A DNA stretch of 64,000 bases. It comes from Bacilli bacterium. Lineage in GTDB: Bacteria > Bacillota > Bacilli > RF39 > UBA660. The notes under the pieces were generated by a model that did no database searches, was not told where the DNA came from, and saw only the letters and a program-made list of their open reading frames with translations. Where the stretch lies: contig JAFXSE010000005.1 in assembly GCA_017525855.1 (NCBI GenBank), positions 25,916 through 89,915 of the forward strand. The letters are read 5' to 3'. Position 1 is the first letter of the stretch, and every line of letters begins with the position of its first letter. Of the stretch, positions 18,763-27,164 are shown piece after piece. Both the position numbers and the translations under genes were made by a program.

Positions 18763-18780
18763 ATTGTATCTATTGTTTCT
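18754..18780. terminator. Bidirectional terminator, phosphatase gene / rpsD
   Basis: AAACAATAG and CTATTGTTT form a 9-bp stem around a 7-base loop (18754-18778). It overlaps the plus-strand stop and lies just past the end of minus-strand rpsD. Confidence 0.85.
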
Positions 18781-18781
18781 T

Positions 18782-19384
18782 TTATTTATTATAGAATTCA
18801 ACGATTAGTGATTCATCAATATCCATATTTAATTCATTTCTTTCTGGATATCTTACGTATGTACCACTTAATTTGTTAGCATCAAATGTAACGAATTCAA
18901 CACGTTTTGTGATTTTTTCTAGAGATTCTTTAACTGCTTTATGATCATTTGATCCTTCTTTAATAGCTATTACATCTCCTGGTTTACATCTATATGATGG
19001 AATATCAACTTTCTTTCCATTAACAGTTACGTGTCCATGGTTTACTAATTGTCTAGCTCCACGACGAGTAGTTGAGAAACCAAGACGGTAACAAATGTTA
19101 TCAAGACGAGATTCAAGTAATTTTAAGAAATTATCACCATGAATACCGCTCATCTTTCCAGCTTCTTCAAAAGTTTTACGGAATTGTTTTTCGTTTAGTC
19201 CATACATAAAACGAACTTTTTGCTTTTCTTTTAATTGTGTACCATAATCTGATAATTTAGCCTTACGACTTTTACCATGTTGTCCAGGTGCATAAGGACG
19301 ACGAGCTAATTCTTTACCAGTTTCACTAATTGAAAATCCAACGCTACGTGCTTGTTTGTAACTTGGTCCAGTATATCTTGCCAT
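18782..19384 (-). CDS. rpsD: 30S ribosomal protein S4
   Basis: A primary 16S rRNA-binding protein of 200 residues. It has the typical N-terminus [16 protein letters not shown], the [12 protein letters not shown] block and an S4 domain ([20 protein letters not shown] ... [13 protein letters not shown]), ending [11 protein letters not shown]. It is a single-gene unit, as in Bacillus, where S4 represses its own translation through an upstream leader. The start follows AAAGGAGAT. A structured leader candidate lies immediately upstream. The cysteine-free N-terminal region indicates the zinc-independent form. Confidence 0.99.
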   Translation of the reverse strand: MARYTGPSYKQARSVGFSISETGKELARRPYAPGQHGKSRKAKLSDYGTQLKEKQKVRFMYGLNEKQFRKTFEEAGKMSGIHGDNFLKLLESRLDNICYRLGFSTTRRGARQLVNHGHVTVNGKKVDIPSYRCKPGDVIAIKEGSNDHKAVKESLEKITKRVEFVTFDANKLSGTYVRYPERNELNMDIDESLIVEFYNK

Positions 19385-19560
19385 ATTAATCTCCTTTCTT
19401 TATATATTACACATTTAATTAAACAAATTAGTCACATCTTAGGGAGTTTTTCTTATTTTTTCGCCTAACAGCAAAAGGTTACTAAACCTAATCGAAAAAC
19501 ACTTTAAAATATTCTAATTTAGCTGTTCAAGAAACATGCAATATTAATTATACATAAAAA
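19385..19560 (-). promoter_or_regulatory. Structured rpsD leader, possible S4 autoregulatory site
   Basis: Read on the minus strand, the 175 bases before rpsD fold well: TTTTTCG (complement of 19493-19499) pairs with CGAAAAA (complement of 19457-19463). Inside this stem is a small hairpin, AGGTT-TAGT-AACCT, and conserved-looking single-stranded purines follow. Bacillus rpsD has an S4-binding leader at this position. I see matching placement and extent of structure, but cannot confirm the family consensus. The rest of the gap up to 19699 holds the ezrA promoter region and no other recognisable feature. Confidence 0.45.
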
Positions 19561-19699
19561 TGGCTGAAAGTCAAGATTTTCTACTGTTTTATGGGTATAT
19601 TATATTAATTTTATATTTGTATATATTAATAAAAATTTAAAAAAGGTGGAAATATGATATAGTAATGTGTTAAAATAAATATATAATAGAGGTGATTTT

Positions 19700-21412
19700 A
19701 TGAGTAAAACAATGATATATGTTATTTCTTTTGTAATAGTTCTTGTTTTATTCTTTATAATAACAACAATTTTATATAAAACTAGGAAATTAAAGAAGTA
19801 TAAAAATCTTCTAGATCAATTAGATTTATCTAAAAATTTAGTTTCTAGTATTCCTATTTCTTTAGAATTGTCTAAGGTTGAACCAATCATTAAAAACGAA
19901 GATTTGGAGAGTAAGTATAAGACTTGGACTGACAGAAGTGACGTTTTAAAGAATGAACGTATTCCTAAAATTGACGATATGCTAATTGAAATCGATACTT
20001 ATCTTGAAAAAAAAGATTTTGAAAATTGCAATTATAGAATGGCAAAAACTGAGCTAGAGATATATAGGGTTAGAGAGTCTTGTGAAGCATTACTTGCTGA
20101 AATTAGAGAAATAACTTTAAGTGATGAGAAGTATCGTAGTATTGTTACAAAGTTGAAAACAAAATATCGTAAGTTAAATACTGAATATCAAGAACATGCT
20201 AATCTATATGATGATGTTCAAGAAGCTATTTCACTACAGCTTGAAAATATTGAGAAAAACTTTTTAGATTTTGAAAGAACAATGGAAAATAATGAATATG
20301 AAGAAGTAGTACATATTGTTAAAGCTCTAGATAATATGATAGAACATATGGAACTTGTTGTTAAAGAAACTCCTGATTTAATATTGATGGGAAAAGAGCT
20401 TATTCCTAAGAGGATAAAAGAAGTACAGGATGTAGTGAAAGAGATGGAAAAAGAGGGATATCCTCTTGAGTATTTAAATATTGATTATAATGTAGAAGAA
20501 TCTACTAAAAATATTAGTTCTATTTTAGATAAAGTTAAGGTTCTAAACTTGGAAGACTGTATGTTTGAACTTCGTACTATTTTAGATTATTTTGATTCGT
20601 TATTTATTGACTTTGAAAAAGAAAGACTTAGTCGTAAAGTTTATGAAGAAGCAGAAAAAGATTTTTCTGTTAAGTTAAGTAAGACAAAGAAAGTTTTGGA
20701 TGGCGTTGTTTTAGAATTAGATAGTATTAAGAGTAATTATGATATGAAAGATAAGGATATTGAATCAATTGATGAAAGCAAAAAAACATTAGTTGTGATT
20801 CAAGATGATTATAAACGTTTGATTCAAAAACTTGATAATCATTCTACACCTTATTCTGTTTTACATAAAGAAATTGAAGATTTAACTGTTAGACTTAAGA
20901 ATATGAGTGATGAGTTGGATACTACACTAAGTTCTCTTGGTAATATGTATGATGATGAGCAGAGAGCTCGTGAACAATTAATTGAAATTGAAAACTTTTT
21001 ACAAGAGAGTAAAAAGGAAATACATAGTTATAAGTTGCCTGTTATTTCTGAACAATATTTTGTACAACTTAATGAGGCTAATGAAGCTATTAAGGAAGTA
21101 ATTAAAGAGCTTGAGAAAAAGCCAATTGTGATTGAAACTTTAAATATTAGAGTTGACACAGCAAGAGATTTAGTTTTAAAACTTTATAATACTACAAAAG
21201 AAATGATAAATGATGCTAAAAAGGCCGAAAGTATTATTGTTTATGGTAATCGTTTTAGAAGTAGTTATAAAGAGGTTAATGATGGTTTAAAAGAGGCAGA
21301 AACATTATTTTTTAAGGGGAATTATAAAAAATCTCTTGATCTATCAATAAAGACTATTACATTAGTAAATAAAAGCTTTTATCAGAATTTAATGGAAACT
21401 TACAAAAGTTAA
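19700..21412 (+). CDS. ezrA: Septation ring formation regulator EzrA
   Basis: A 570-residue protein with an N-terminal transmembrane helix (about residues 5-25) followed by spectrin-like helical bundles across the whole cytoplasmic part, as in EzrA, which limits and positions FtsZ rings. Typical blocks are KTRKLKKYKNLLDQLDL, then KNERIPKIDDMLIEIDTYLE with the family's conserved MAKTELEI, and a tail FFKGNYKKSLDLSIKTITLV. The length matches. It stands alone between a new ribosome binding site (GAGGTGATT) and a terminator. The gpsB gene is 20 kb away in the same window. Confidence 0.95.
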   Translation: MSKTMIYVISFVIVLVLFFIITTILYKTRKLKKYKNLLDQLDLSKNLVSSIPISLELSKVEPIIKNEDLESKYKTWTDRSDVLKNERIPKIDDMLIEIDTYLEKKDFENCNYRMAKTELEIYRVRESCEALLAEIREITLSDEKYRSIVTKLKTKYRKLNTEYQEHANLYDDVQEAISLQLENIEKNFLDFERTMENNEYEEVVHIVKALDNMIEHMELVVKETPDLILMGKELIPKRIKEVQDVVKEMEKEGYPLEYLNIDYNVEESTKNISSILDKVKVLNLEDCMFELRTILDYFDSLFIDFEKERLSRKVYEEAEKDFSVKLSKTKKVLDGVVLELDSIKSNYDMKDKDIESIDESKKTLVVIQDDYKRLIQKLDNHSTPYSVLHKEIEDLTVRLKNMSDELDTTLSSLGNMYDDEQRAREQLIEIENFLQESKKEIHSYKLPVISEQYFVQLNEANEAIKEVIKELEKKPIVIETLNIRVDTARDLVLKLYNTTKEMINDAKKAESIIVYGNRFRSSYKEVNDGLKEAETLFFKGNYKKSLDLSIKTITLVNKSFYQNLMETYKS

Positions 21413-21446
21413 AGATGTTAATGTTATATTAATATCTTTTTTCTTG
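21411..21446 (+). terminator. Intrinsic terminator after ezrA
   Basis: AAAGATGTTAAT pairs with ATTAATATCTTT (one G-T pair) around TGTTAT-like loop bases, 21411-21439, followed by a T-run. Confidence 0.85.
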
Positions 21447-21496
21447 CATTTTTACTTTTTTTTGATTACAATAAATTTTCGAAAGGAGATGTTATA

Positions 21497-22234
21497 ATGC
21501 TTCTAGAATATAAATCAGAAGAAAAAAATTTAAATCCATATCAAAAGGCTTCATTACTTATCCAAAAAAAGTTTAATAGAGATACTAAATATACTCAATA
21601 TGATATGATGGAAACTATAGAAAAGGCGCAAAGTTGTTTAAAGCAAATAGATACAATTAAAACTAGATCAAAAATTGAAATGAGTGAATATGGAAACACT
21701 ACTACACCAGCATTTTTATGGCAAGATCAGTATGTTCAAAAATTTTATCTTTTTGCTGTGATGGTTGGATTTATTGATGCAAGAATAGATGATTATAAAA
21801 GAGAAATAGATTTTTATTCTGGATTTCATTCTAATGAAACTCAACAAAATGTTGATAATTATAAGGAATTGCTTGCTAAAGCTTTATTAGATAGAGAAGA
21901 AGTTTTAAGTGATTATGATAGCGTTTTTGAAGAAGATTCTTCGGTTGAATTACCAATGAAAGAAGTGTTGAGTACTTGTCCAAGTTATAAAAATTTTTCT
22001 AAATTATATGAAGATGCATCAAAAGAACTTACTCAACTTTCAATTCAACAACAATTAGTTAGTGCTTATAATATAGGGTATATGGATTATTATGGAGACT
22101 ATGAACAAAAAATGAGTGATTATAGATGCCTTTATGAAGATTTAAAAAAACATATAAATGATAATAAAAGACTATTAATAACAAAAGGCTATTATCTGTT
22201 AAAGAAAAGAAAAAATCAAATAAATGGGAAATAA
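21497..22234 (+). CDS. Uncharacterised helical cytoplasmic protein
   Basis: A 245-residue soluble protein, almost wholly helical by composition, without signal peptide or membrane segment. I see no known catalytic motif. It begins LLEYKSEEKNLNPYQKASLL and contains an aromatic-rich centre AFLWQDQYVQKFYLFAVMVG, then FHSNETQQNVDNYKELLAKA, and a Tyr-rich repeat-like end (YNIGYMDYYGDYEQKMSDYR). The start follows GAAAGGAGATG. It is flanked by terminators on both sides, so it is a single-gene unit between ezrA and thiI. Confidence 0.65.
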   Translation: MLLEYKSEEKNLNPYQKASLLIQKKFNRDTKYTQYDMMETIEKAQSCLKQIDTIKTRSKIEMSEYGNTTTPAFLWQDQYVQKFYLFAVMVGFIDARIDDYKREIDFYSGFHSNETQQNVDNYKELLAKALLDREEVLSDYDSVFEEDSSVELPMKEVLSTCPSYKNFSKLYEDASKELTQLSIQQQLVSAYNIGYMDYYGDYEQKMSDYRCLYEDLKKHINDNKRLLITKGYYLLKKRKNQINGK

Positions 22235-22245
22235 TGTTTGGATAA

Positions 22246-22272
22246 GAAAGTAAATATTACTTTCTTTTCTTT
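22246..22272 (+). terminator. Intrinsic terminator before thiI
   Basis: GAAAGTAA and TTACTTTC pair perfectly around a 3-base loop (22246-22264), followed by TTTTCTTTTT. Confidence 0.85.
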
Positions 22273-22312
22273 TTGTTGTTTGGTATAATTAGTATCAGTT
22301 TTGGAGGTTGTT

Positions 22313-23494
22313 ATGAATAGAGTAATACTTATTAAATATGGTGAATTATCTACGAAAAAAGGTAATAGAAATTTTTTTATTAAAGTTTTAACTAGAAATA
22401 TTGAACATAAATTAACTGGTTTAGATATAGAAATAAAAAAAGATTTAGGAAGAATGTATATATATTTTAATGATTATGATTTGGATGAAATTACTAATAG
22501 ATTAAAGTATATATTTGGTATTCATATGTATCATATAGCATATATTGCAGATACTAATACTGATTCTATTAGTAATGTTGTTTTGGAATTGTTAAAGGGT
22601 ATTTCTTTTAAAACTTTTAAAGTTGATGTTAGAAGAAGCGATAAGAGTTTTGTGTATGATAGTCCTACTTTTTCTAAGAAATTAGGAGGAGTTATTTTAA
22701 AAAATATTAGTGATATTAAAGTAGATGTTCATAATCCTGAATTAATTGTTCATGTGGAAATAAGAAAAGATAATAGTTATATTTATTTAAATTCTTTTAA
22801 GGGTGCTGGTGGTTATCCTGTTGGTAGTCAACCTAGAAGTTTACTTATGTTAAGTGGAGGAATTGATTCTCCTGTTAGTGGATATCTTGCTTTAAAAAGA
22901 GGTGTGAAAGTTGATTGTGTTTATTTTGAAGCTGTTCCACACACTAGTTTAGAAGCTAGGGAAAAGGTTATTAGTTTGGTAAAAAAATTGGTTAATTATA
23001 CTGATAGTATAAATCTCCATATTGTTAATTTTACCCCAATACAGGAAGAAATATACAAGAATTGTGATAATGATTATGTTATTACTATTATGAGAAGAAT
23101 GATGTATAGAATTATGGAAAGACTTACTTATAAGTTTAAAGCAATGGCAATTATAAATGGTGAAAGTATTGGTCAAGTTGCTAGTCAAACTTTAGTAAGT
23201 ATGAATGTTATAAATAGTGTGATTACTACACCAGTTGTTAGACCAGTTGCTTGTCTTGATAAATTGGAAATAATTGATATAGCAAAAAAAATAGATACAT
23301 ATGATATTAGTATTTTACCATACGAAGATTGTTGTACTGTTTTTGTTCCACGTCATCCAGTAATCAATCCTAATAAACAAAGATGTATTGAGATGGAGGA
23401 AAGTTTTGATTATCAAACAATGATTAATGAAGCTATTAGAACTGTTCAAACTATTAAAATTAGTGATATAGAAGAAGTTAATGAATTGCTATAA
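22313..23494 (+). CDS. thiI: tRNA 4-thiouridylation / thiazole sulfur transfer protein ThiI
   Basis: A 393-residue enzyme of sulfur transfer to U8 of tRNA and, in many bacteria, thiamine thiazole. It has an N-terminal ferredoxin-like part, a THUMP domain (about residues 60-165) and a PP-loop AMP-binding domain (LLMLSGGIDSPVSGYLALKR). It lacks the C-terminal rhodanese domain of the enterobacterial form, as is usual in Firmicutes; the conserved ExCC site is in YEDCCTVFVPRHP. The start follows TTTGGAGGTT. No adjacent cysteine desulfurase gene is present, although Bacillus often pairs the two. Confidence 0.96.
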   Translation: MNRVILIKYGELSTKKGNRNFFIKVLTRNIEHKLTGLDIEIKKDLGRMYIYFNDYDLDEITNRLKYIFGIHMYHIAYIADTNTDSISNVVLELLKGISFKTFKVDVRRSDKSFVYDSPTFSKKLGGVILKNISDIKVDVHNPELIVHVEIRKDNSYIYLNSFKGAGGYPVGSQPRSLLMLSGGIDSPVSGYLALKRGVKVDCVYFEAVPHTSLEAREKVISLVKKLVNYTDSINLHIVNFTPIQEEIYKNCDNDYVITIMRRMMYRIMERLTYKFKAMAIINGESIGQVASQTLVSMNVINSVITTPVVRPVACLDKLEIIDIAKKIDTYDISILPYEDCCTVFVPRHPVINPNKQRCIEMEESFDYQTMINEAIRTVQTIKISDIEEVNELL

Positions 23495-23564
23495 ATTACC
23501 AAAAAAAAATTAGTATTATTTTTATAAACCAACACACTCTAATAGTGTAGGAGGTGAAACAATA

Positions 23565-23777
23565 ATGACAAATAGAAGTAACTCTTCAATGAAAATGCAA
23601 GTTCCAGGAGCTAAACAAGCTATTGATAAAATGAAATATGAAATAGCTAATGAGTTTGGTGTTAACTTAGGAGCTGATGCTACTAGCCGTGCTAATGGTT
23701 CTGTTGGTGGTGAAATTACACGTAGACTTGTTCAAAATGGTTTAAATCAAGTTAGTGGAAGTTATTCAAATAAATAA
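23565..23777 (+). CDS. Alpha/beta-type small acid-soluble spore protein
   Basis: A 70-residue DNA-coating spore protein. The two family blocks are [20 protein letters not shown] (with the GPR protease site around NEFG) and [16 protein letters not shown]. These proteins saturate the spore chromosome and protect it from damage. The gene has a strong site, AGGAGGTGA, and its own terminator, as expected for a highly expressed forespore gene. It directly shows that the organism forms or formed endospores. I cannot say which of several paralogues it is. Confidence 0.97.
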   Translation: MTNRSNSSMKMQVPGAKQAIDKMKYEIANEFGVNLGADATSRANGSVGGEITRRLVQNGLNQVSGSYSNK

Positions 23778-23793
23778 GTAAAATAACTTATTC

Positions 23794-23820
23794 GATAGGC
23801 GATGAGCCTATCTTTTTTTC
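23794..23820 (+). terminator. Intrinsic terminator after the SASP gene
   Basis: GATAGGC and GCCTATC form a 7-bp stem around GATGA (23794-23812), followed by seven T residues. Confidence 0.93.
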
Positions 23821-23865
23821 TTGATAAAATAAAAAAAATATAGTATTCTCATAATAGGTGATTTT

Positions 23866-24420
23866 ATGGATAGGAAAAATAGAGTGTTAATTATAATATG
23901 TTCATTATGTTTTGTTGTGTTAGCAATAGTTATATATTTTATGTTAACAGATGGTAATGATAAAAAAGAAACTATTAGTGATAAAGATAGAGTGGTTATT
24001 GCTACTAAGGAAGGATTATCATTCATATCTGACTCTTTTAATGTTGTTTCTAATAAGAACTGTAATTCTTCATCTAAAAGGTATAATTATAGTTTAAGTC
24101 TAGAAGATGGTAATGTTTTAGTAAATAATCATGATACTTTTGAAAATTTTATTATTGATAATATTAGTAATATTAAAGCAATTATGAGCATTACTTATAC
24201 TAATAAATGTGAAAATAGTATTTATGTACTTTTGAGTGATAATGGAAGACTATATTATAGTGATGATAATATAAGTAGTTTTGGAAATTTAAGAAAACTT
24301 GATGAAGAGTTTAAAATGCTAAATTCTAAGTACTTTTTTAATGATTTACTAATTGGAAATGATAACAAATTATATTCTAATACTACTACGGGTGAATTTG
24401 TTAACATTAATTTACAATAG
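23866..24420 (+). CDS. Membrane-anchored protein, unknown
   Basis: A 184-residue protein with one N-terminal helix (about residues 6-27) and an extracytoplasmic part rich in Asn, Ser and Tyr. The outer part has repeated beta-type strands (VIATKEGLSFISDSFNVV, YVLLSDNGRLYYSDDN, LIGNDNKLYSNTTTGEFV), loosely like the blades of a propeller, but only about three are present. I do not recognise a family. It has its own ribosome binding site (AGGTGATTTT) and follows a spore gene, which may be chance. Confidence 0.6.
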   Translation: MDRKNRVLIIICSLCFVVLAIVIYFMLTDGNDKKETISDKDRVVIATKEGLSFISDSFNVVSNKNCNSSSKRYNYSLSLEDGNVLVNNHDTFENFIIDNISNIKAIMSITYTNKCENSIYVLLSDNGRLYYSDDNISSFGNLRKLDEEFKMLNSKYFFNDLLIGNDNKLYSNTTTGEFVNINLQ

Positions 24421-24504
24421 ATTTACGTAAATATATATTTTTAATTTGTAAATTATTGACACTTAATTATTAATATGTTTTCCTTATAATAAGGAGTGAT
24501 TGTA

Positions 24505-24807
24505 GTGTTTAAGTTGTCAAGAAAGCAATATGCTAAAGAAAAAAGAAATTACAGAAAAACATATATTGGAAAACAGTTATTATTTTCTAAAATAATTATG
24601 GAAATTTTATTCTTTGTGTTTATCGCTTTTGCTGTATTTGAATGTGTTCAATTTGGTGATGAAATGATTATGAATGTAGCTGTAAATGATATTTTCTTTT
24701 TAGCAATTGATTTAGTATGTTTAATTGGAATTATTGTTGCAATATTACGTAACGAAGGTATTGATTTTGAAATGTTAAATAAATACATAGAAGAAAAAAA
24801 TAATTAA
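24505..24807 (+). CDS. Small two-helix membrane protein, unknown
   Basis: A 100-residue protein that begins with a basic segment (FKLSRKQYAKEKRNYRKTY), then two transmembrane helices at about residues 28-50 and 58-82, and a short acidic tail. The likely start is GTG at 24505, because AAGGAG (24491-24496) lies 8 bases before it; a GTG at 24496 falls on that site. No family is recognised. It is a single-gene unit with a good terminator. Confidence 0.6.
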   Translation: MFKLSRKQYAKEKRNYRKTYIGKQLLFSKIIMEILFFVFIAFAVFECVQFGDEMIMNVAVNDIFFLAIDLVCLIGIIVAILRNEGIDFEMLNKYIEEKNN

Positions 24808-24809
24808 TT

Positions 24810-24834
24810 GATAGGTTTTACCTATCTTTTTTTT
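24810..24834 (+). terminator. Intrinsic terminator
   Basis: GATAGGT and ACCTATC pair around TTT (24810-24826) and are followed by eight T residues. The T-run merges with the -35 region of the next promoter. Confidence 0.92.
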
Positions 24835-24861
24835 GACTTTCTATTTATAAAATATTATAAT
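24833..24861 (+). promoter_or_regulatory. Vegetative promoter of the 24890 gene
   Basis: TTGACT at 24833-24838, a spacer of exactly 17 bases, then TATAAT at 24856-24861: a near-consensus sigma-A promoter about 29 bases before the start codon. Confidence 0.85.
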
Positions 24862-24889
24862 ATATACAGAATAGGAATAGGGTGTTGTT

Positions 24890-25606
24890 ATGGAAGATAT
24901 AGTTATTAGTAGTTATAGACAACAAATTAAAGAATCTGCGCTTAAGGCTCAAGCTGTAAAAGAAGCTGGTTTTGATATAGTTATAGAGGAACTTGAAAAA
25001 AGAGGTGTTAAAACTTCTCAAATCAAAGATTTCTTTAATCAGATAGTTGAATCACATACTATGGAAGATCTTAATAGACTTACTTTAAATACTTTAATAG
25101 ATATTATAAGTGATATTAATCAACAAGTAACTAGATCTTTAATAGCAAAAGTAGAAATAGCTGACGCTTTAATAAGAAAATCTAGATTAGTAGCTCTTTC
25201 TAAAAGTCCAAATGGAAGAGTTTCAGATGATGATAATTATGTTAAGGTAGGAAGTAATTTAGCATCACAAATTAATAAAGATGGAATAGCTATGGGGTTA
25301 GATCTTTGTATACGTAATTATTGTAATCAAAAGATATATCAGGCTAATTATAGAGAAAAAATAGTAGAAAAGCAAAAAGAGTTAGGAATATATGATGAAG
25401 ATGCTCAGATAATTAATAAAAGTATAATAAATCAAAAAATTAGTAGTACACCTAATACTAATGTTGATCCGAAAACAAGACTATTAAGGCAAATATTTAA
25501 TAAAGATGTTACGGTTAATGATGATTTATCATTTGAAGAGGCTTTAGAAAAGTATCGAAACTCTGTTAATGAAAGAATGAAGTTATTAAAGAGTAGAAGA
25601 GGGTGA
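24890..25606 (+). CDS. Uncharacterised helical protein
   Basis: A 238-residue soluble protein with no signal peptide. It is helical and basic at the end (RNSVNERMKLLKSRRG), with a central block VALSKSPNGRVSDDDNYVKV and a distinctive GIAMGLDLCIRNYCNQKIY. I do not recognise a domain or a catalytic motif. It is driven by a near-consensus promoter and followed after 4 bases by a second unknown gene, so the two probably act together. A housekeeping rather than sporulation role is suggested only by the promoter type. Confidence 0.65.
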   Translation: MEDIVISSYRQQIKESALKAQAVKEAGFDIVIEELEKRGVKTSQIKDFFNQIVESHTMEDLNRLTLNTLIDIISDINQQVTRSLIAKVEIADALIRKSRLVALSKSPNGRVSDDDNYVKVGSNLASQINKDGIAMGLDLCIRNYCNQKIYQANYREKIVEKQKELGIYDEDAQIINKSIINQKISSTPNTNVDPKTRLLRQIFNKDVTVNDDLSFEEALEKYRNSVNERMKLLKSRRG

Positions 25607-25610
25607 TGCT

Positions 25611-25880
25611 GTGGAGAATAAAGATTATGAAATACTTATTTCAAAATTTTATGATTTAGGTGTTGAAGATAAGAGAAAAGAAATATTTGAAGAAATAGAA
25701 AAAACAAAAGCTATAATAGATATTGTTCTTCAATTTGAAGAAAATCCAAATAGTAATGAACTGGTAAAATATGATAGTAATAATATGGATAGTGAATCTG
25801 ATAATTTAGTTAAAATATATAATAATATATTGATGGTTCAAGAAAGCTTAATTACTTATTTAAGAGATAAGGGATACTAG
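25611..25880 (+). CDS. Small acidic protein, unknown
   Basis: An 89-residue acidic protein, probably two helices (about residues 3-42 and 62-88) joined by an Asn/Ser/Asp-rich loop. It starts with GTG four bases after the stop of the preceding gene, with GGGTGAT as the site, so it is translationally linked to it. No family is recognised. The pair may form a complex; that is inference from coupling only. Confidence 0.6.
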   Translation: MENKDYEILISKFYDLGVEDKRKEIFEEIEKTKAIIDIVLQFEENPNSNELVKYDSNNMDSESDNLVKIYNNILMVQESLITYLRDKGY

Positions 25881-25904
25881 GCTTTTTTCTTTCTTAAGAT
25901 ATGA

Positions 25905-25933
25905 TTGAAAATGAACTTAAAAATTGTTATAAT
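25905..25933 (+). promoter_or_regulatory. Vegetative promoter of ackA
   Basis: TTGAAA at 25905-25910, a 17-base spacer, and TATAAT at 25928-25933, 33 bases before the ackA start. Confidence 0.85.
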
Positions 25934-25965
25934 ATTAGTTGTTAAAAAGAAATGAGGTTTTATTA

Positions 25966-27150
25966 ATGAAAATAATGTCAATAAATGCTGGAAGCAGTTC
26001 TTTAAAATTTAGTTTATTTGATATGGACAATGAACAAGTTATAGCTTCTGGTATTTTTGAAAGAATTGGTATAGAAGGTAGCTTTTATACAATTAAATTT
26101 AATGGAGAAAAAGTAGAACAGGAAATAGAAGTTGATAATCATGAAACAGCTGTTAAGATTTTAATGGAAAAGCTTGTTTCATTAGAAATAATTTCTTCTC
26201 TTAGTGAAATTGATGGTATTGGACATCGTGTAACAGCTGGTGGTGAAAAATTTGATAAGTCTGTTCTTGTTGATGATCAAGTTATAGCTGATATAATTGA
26301 GATAAAAGATTTTGCTCCTTTACATAATTTAGCTCAGGCTACTGCAGTACAGGCTTTTAGAAATGTACTTCCTGATACACCTATGGTATGTGTATTTGAT
26401 ACTACATATCATCAAACAATGGAGAAAGAACAGTATATTTATCCTACTCCAATGAGATGGTATAGAGATTATGGTGTTAGAAAATATGGTGCTCACGGTA
26501 CTTCTCATCGTTATGTTAGTGAAGAAATTAGTCGTGTACTTGGAAGAGATGATTTAAGAACTATTGTATGCCATATAGGTAGTGGGGGAAGTATTACAGC
26601 TATTAAGGATGGTAAATGTGTAGATACTTCTATGGGATTTACACCTCTTGCTGGTATAATGATGGGAACTCGTAGTGGTGATATAGATCCATCAATACTT
26701 CCTTATGTAATGGAAAAAGATGGCTTAAATATTGGTGAAGCAATAGATGTTTTAAATAAACAATCAGGTTTATTAGGCATGAGTGAAAAAAGTAGTGATA
26801 TGAGAGATGTTATTGAGGGTATGAATAATGGCGATGAAAAATGTTTACTTGCATTTAATAAATATTGTCGTTGTGTTACTAATTACATAGCTCAATATTA
26901 TGTTCTTCTTGGTGGTGTTGATGTAATATGTTTTACTGCTGGTATGGGTGAAAAGAGTATACCTACTCGTAGAAAAATATGTGAAAATCTTGCTTGTTTA
27001 GGAGTAAAAATAGACTTAGAAGCAAATAATGTATATGGAGAGTTTGGAAAAATAAGTACAGACGATTCTAAAATAGCAGTTTATGTTGTTCCTACTAATG
27101 AGGAATTAATGATTGCTAGAGATACATTATTTCTTACTAAGAATAGTTAG
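25966..27150 (+). CDS. ackA: Acetate kinase
   Basis: A 394-residue ASKHA-fold kinase that converts acetyl phosphate and ADP to acetate and ATP, the last step of fermentative ATP gain. It has the motifs INAGSSSLKFSLFD, GHRVTAGGEKF, YGAHGTSHRYVSEE and CHIGSGGSITAI, then GLLGMSEKSSDMRD and FTAGMGEKS near the C-terminus. The start at 25966 fits the family N-terminus and follows AATGAGGT; a TTG at 25939 is inside the leader. No phosphotransacetylase gene is nearby. It fits an anaerobic fermenter. Confidence 0.98.
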   Translation: MKIMSINAGSSSLKFSLFDMDNEQVIASGIFERIGIEGSFYTIKFNGEKVEQEIEVDNHETAVKILMEKLVSLEIISSLSEIDGIGHRVTAGGEKFDKSVLVDDQVIADIIEIKDFAPLHNLAQATAVQAFRNVLPDTPMVCVFDTTYHQTMEKEQYIYPTPMRWYRDYGVRKYGAHGTSHRYVSEEISRVLGRDDLRTIVCHIGSGGSITAIKDGKCVDTSMGFTPLAGIMMGTRSGDIDPSILPYVMEKDGLNIGEAIDVLNKQSGLLGMSEKSSDMRDVIEGMNNGDEKCLLAFNKYCRCVTNYIAQYYVLLGGVDVICFTAGMGEKSIPTRRKICENLACLGVKIDLEANNVYGEFGKISTDDSKIAVYVVPTNEELMIARDTLFLTKNS

Positions 27151-27164
27151 ATAGGTGTGATTAG

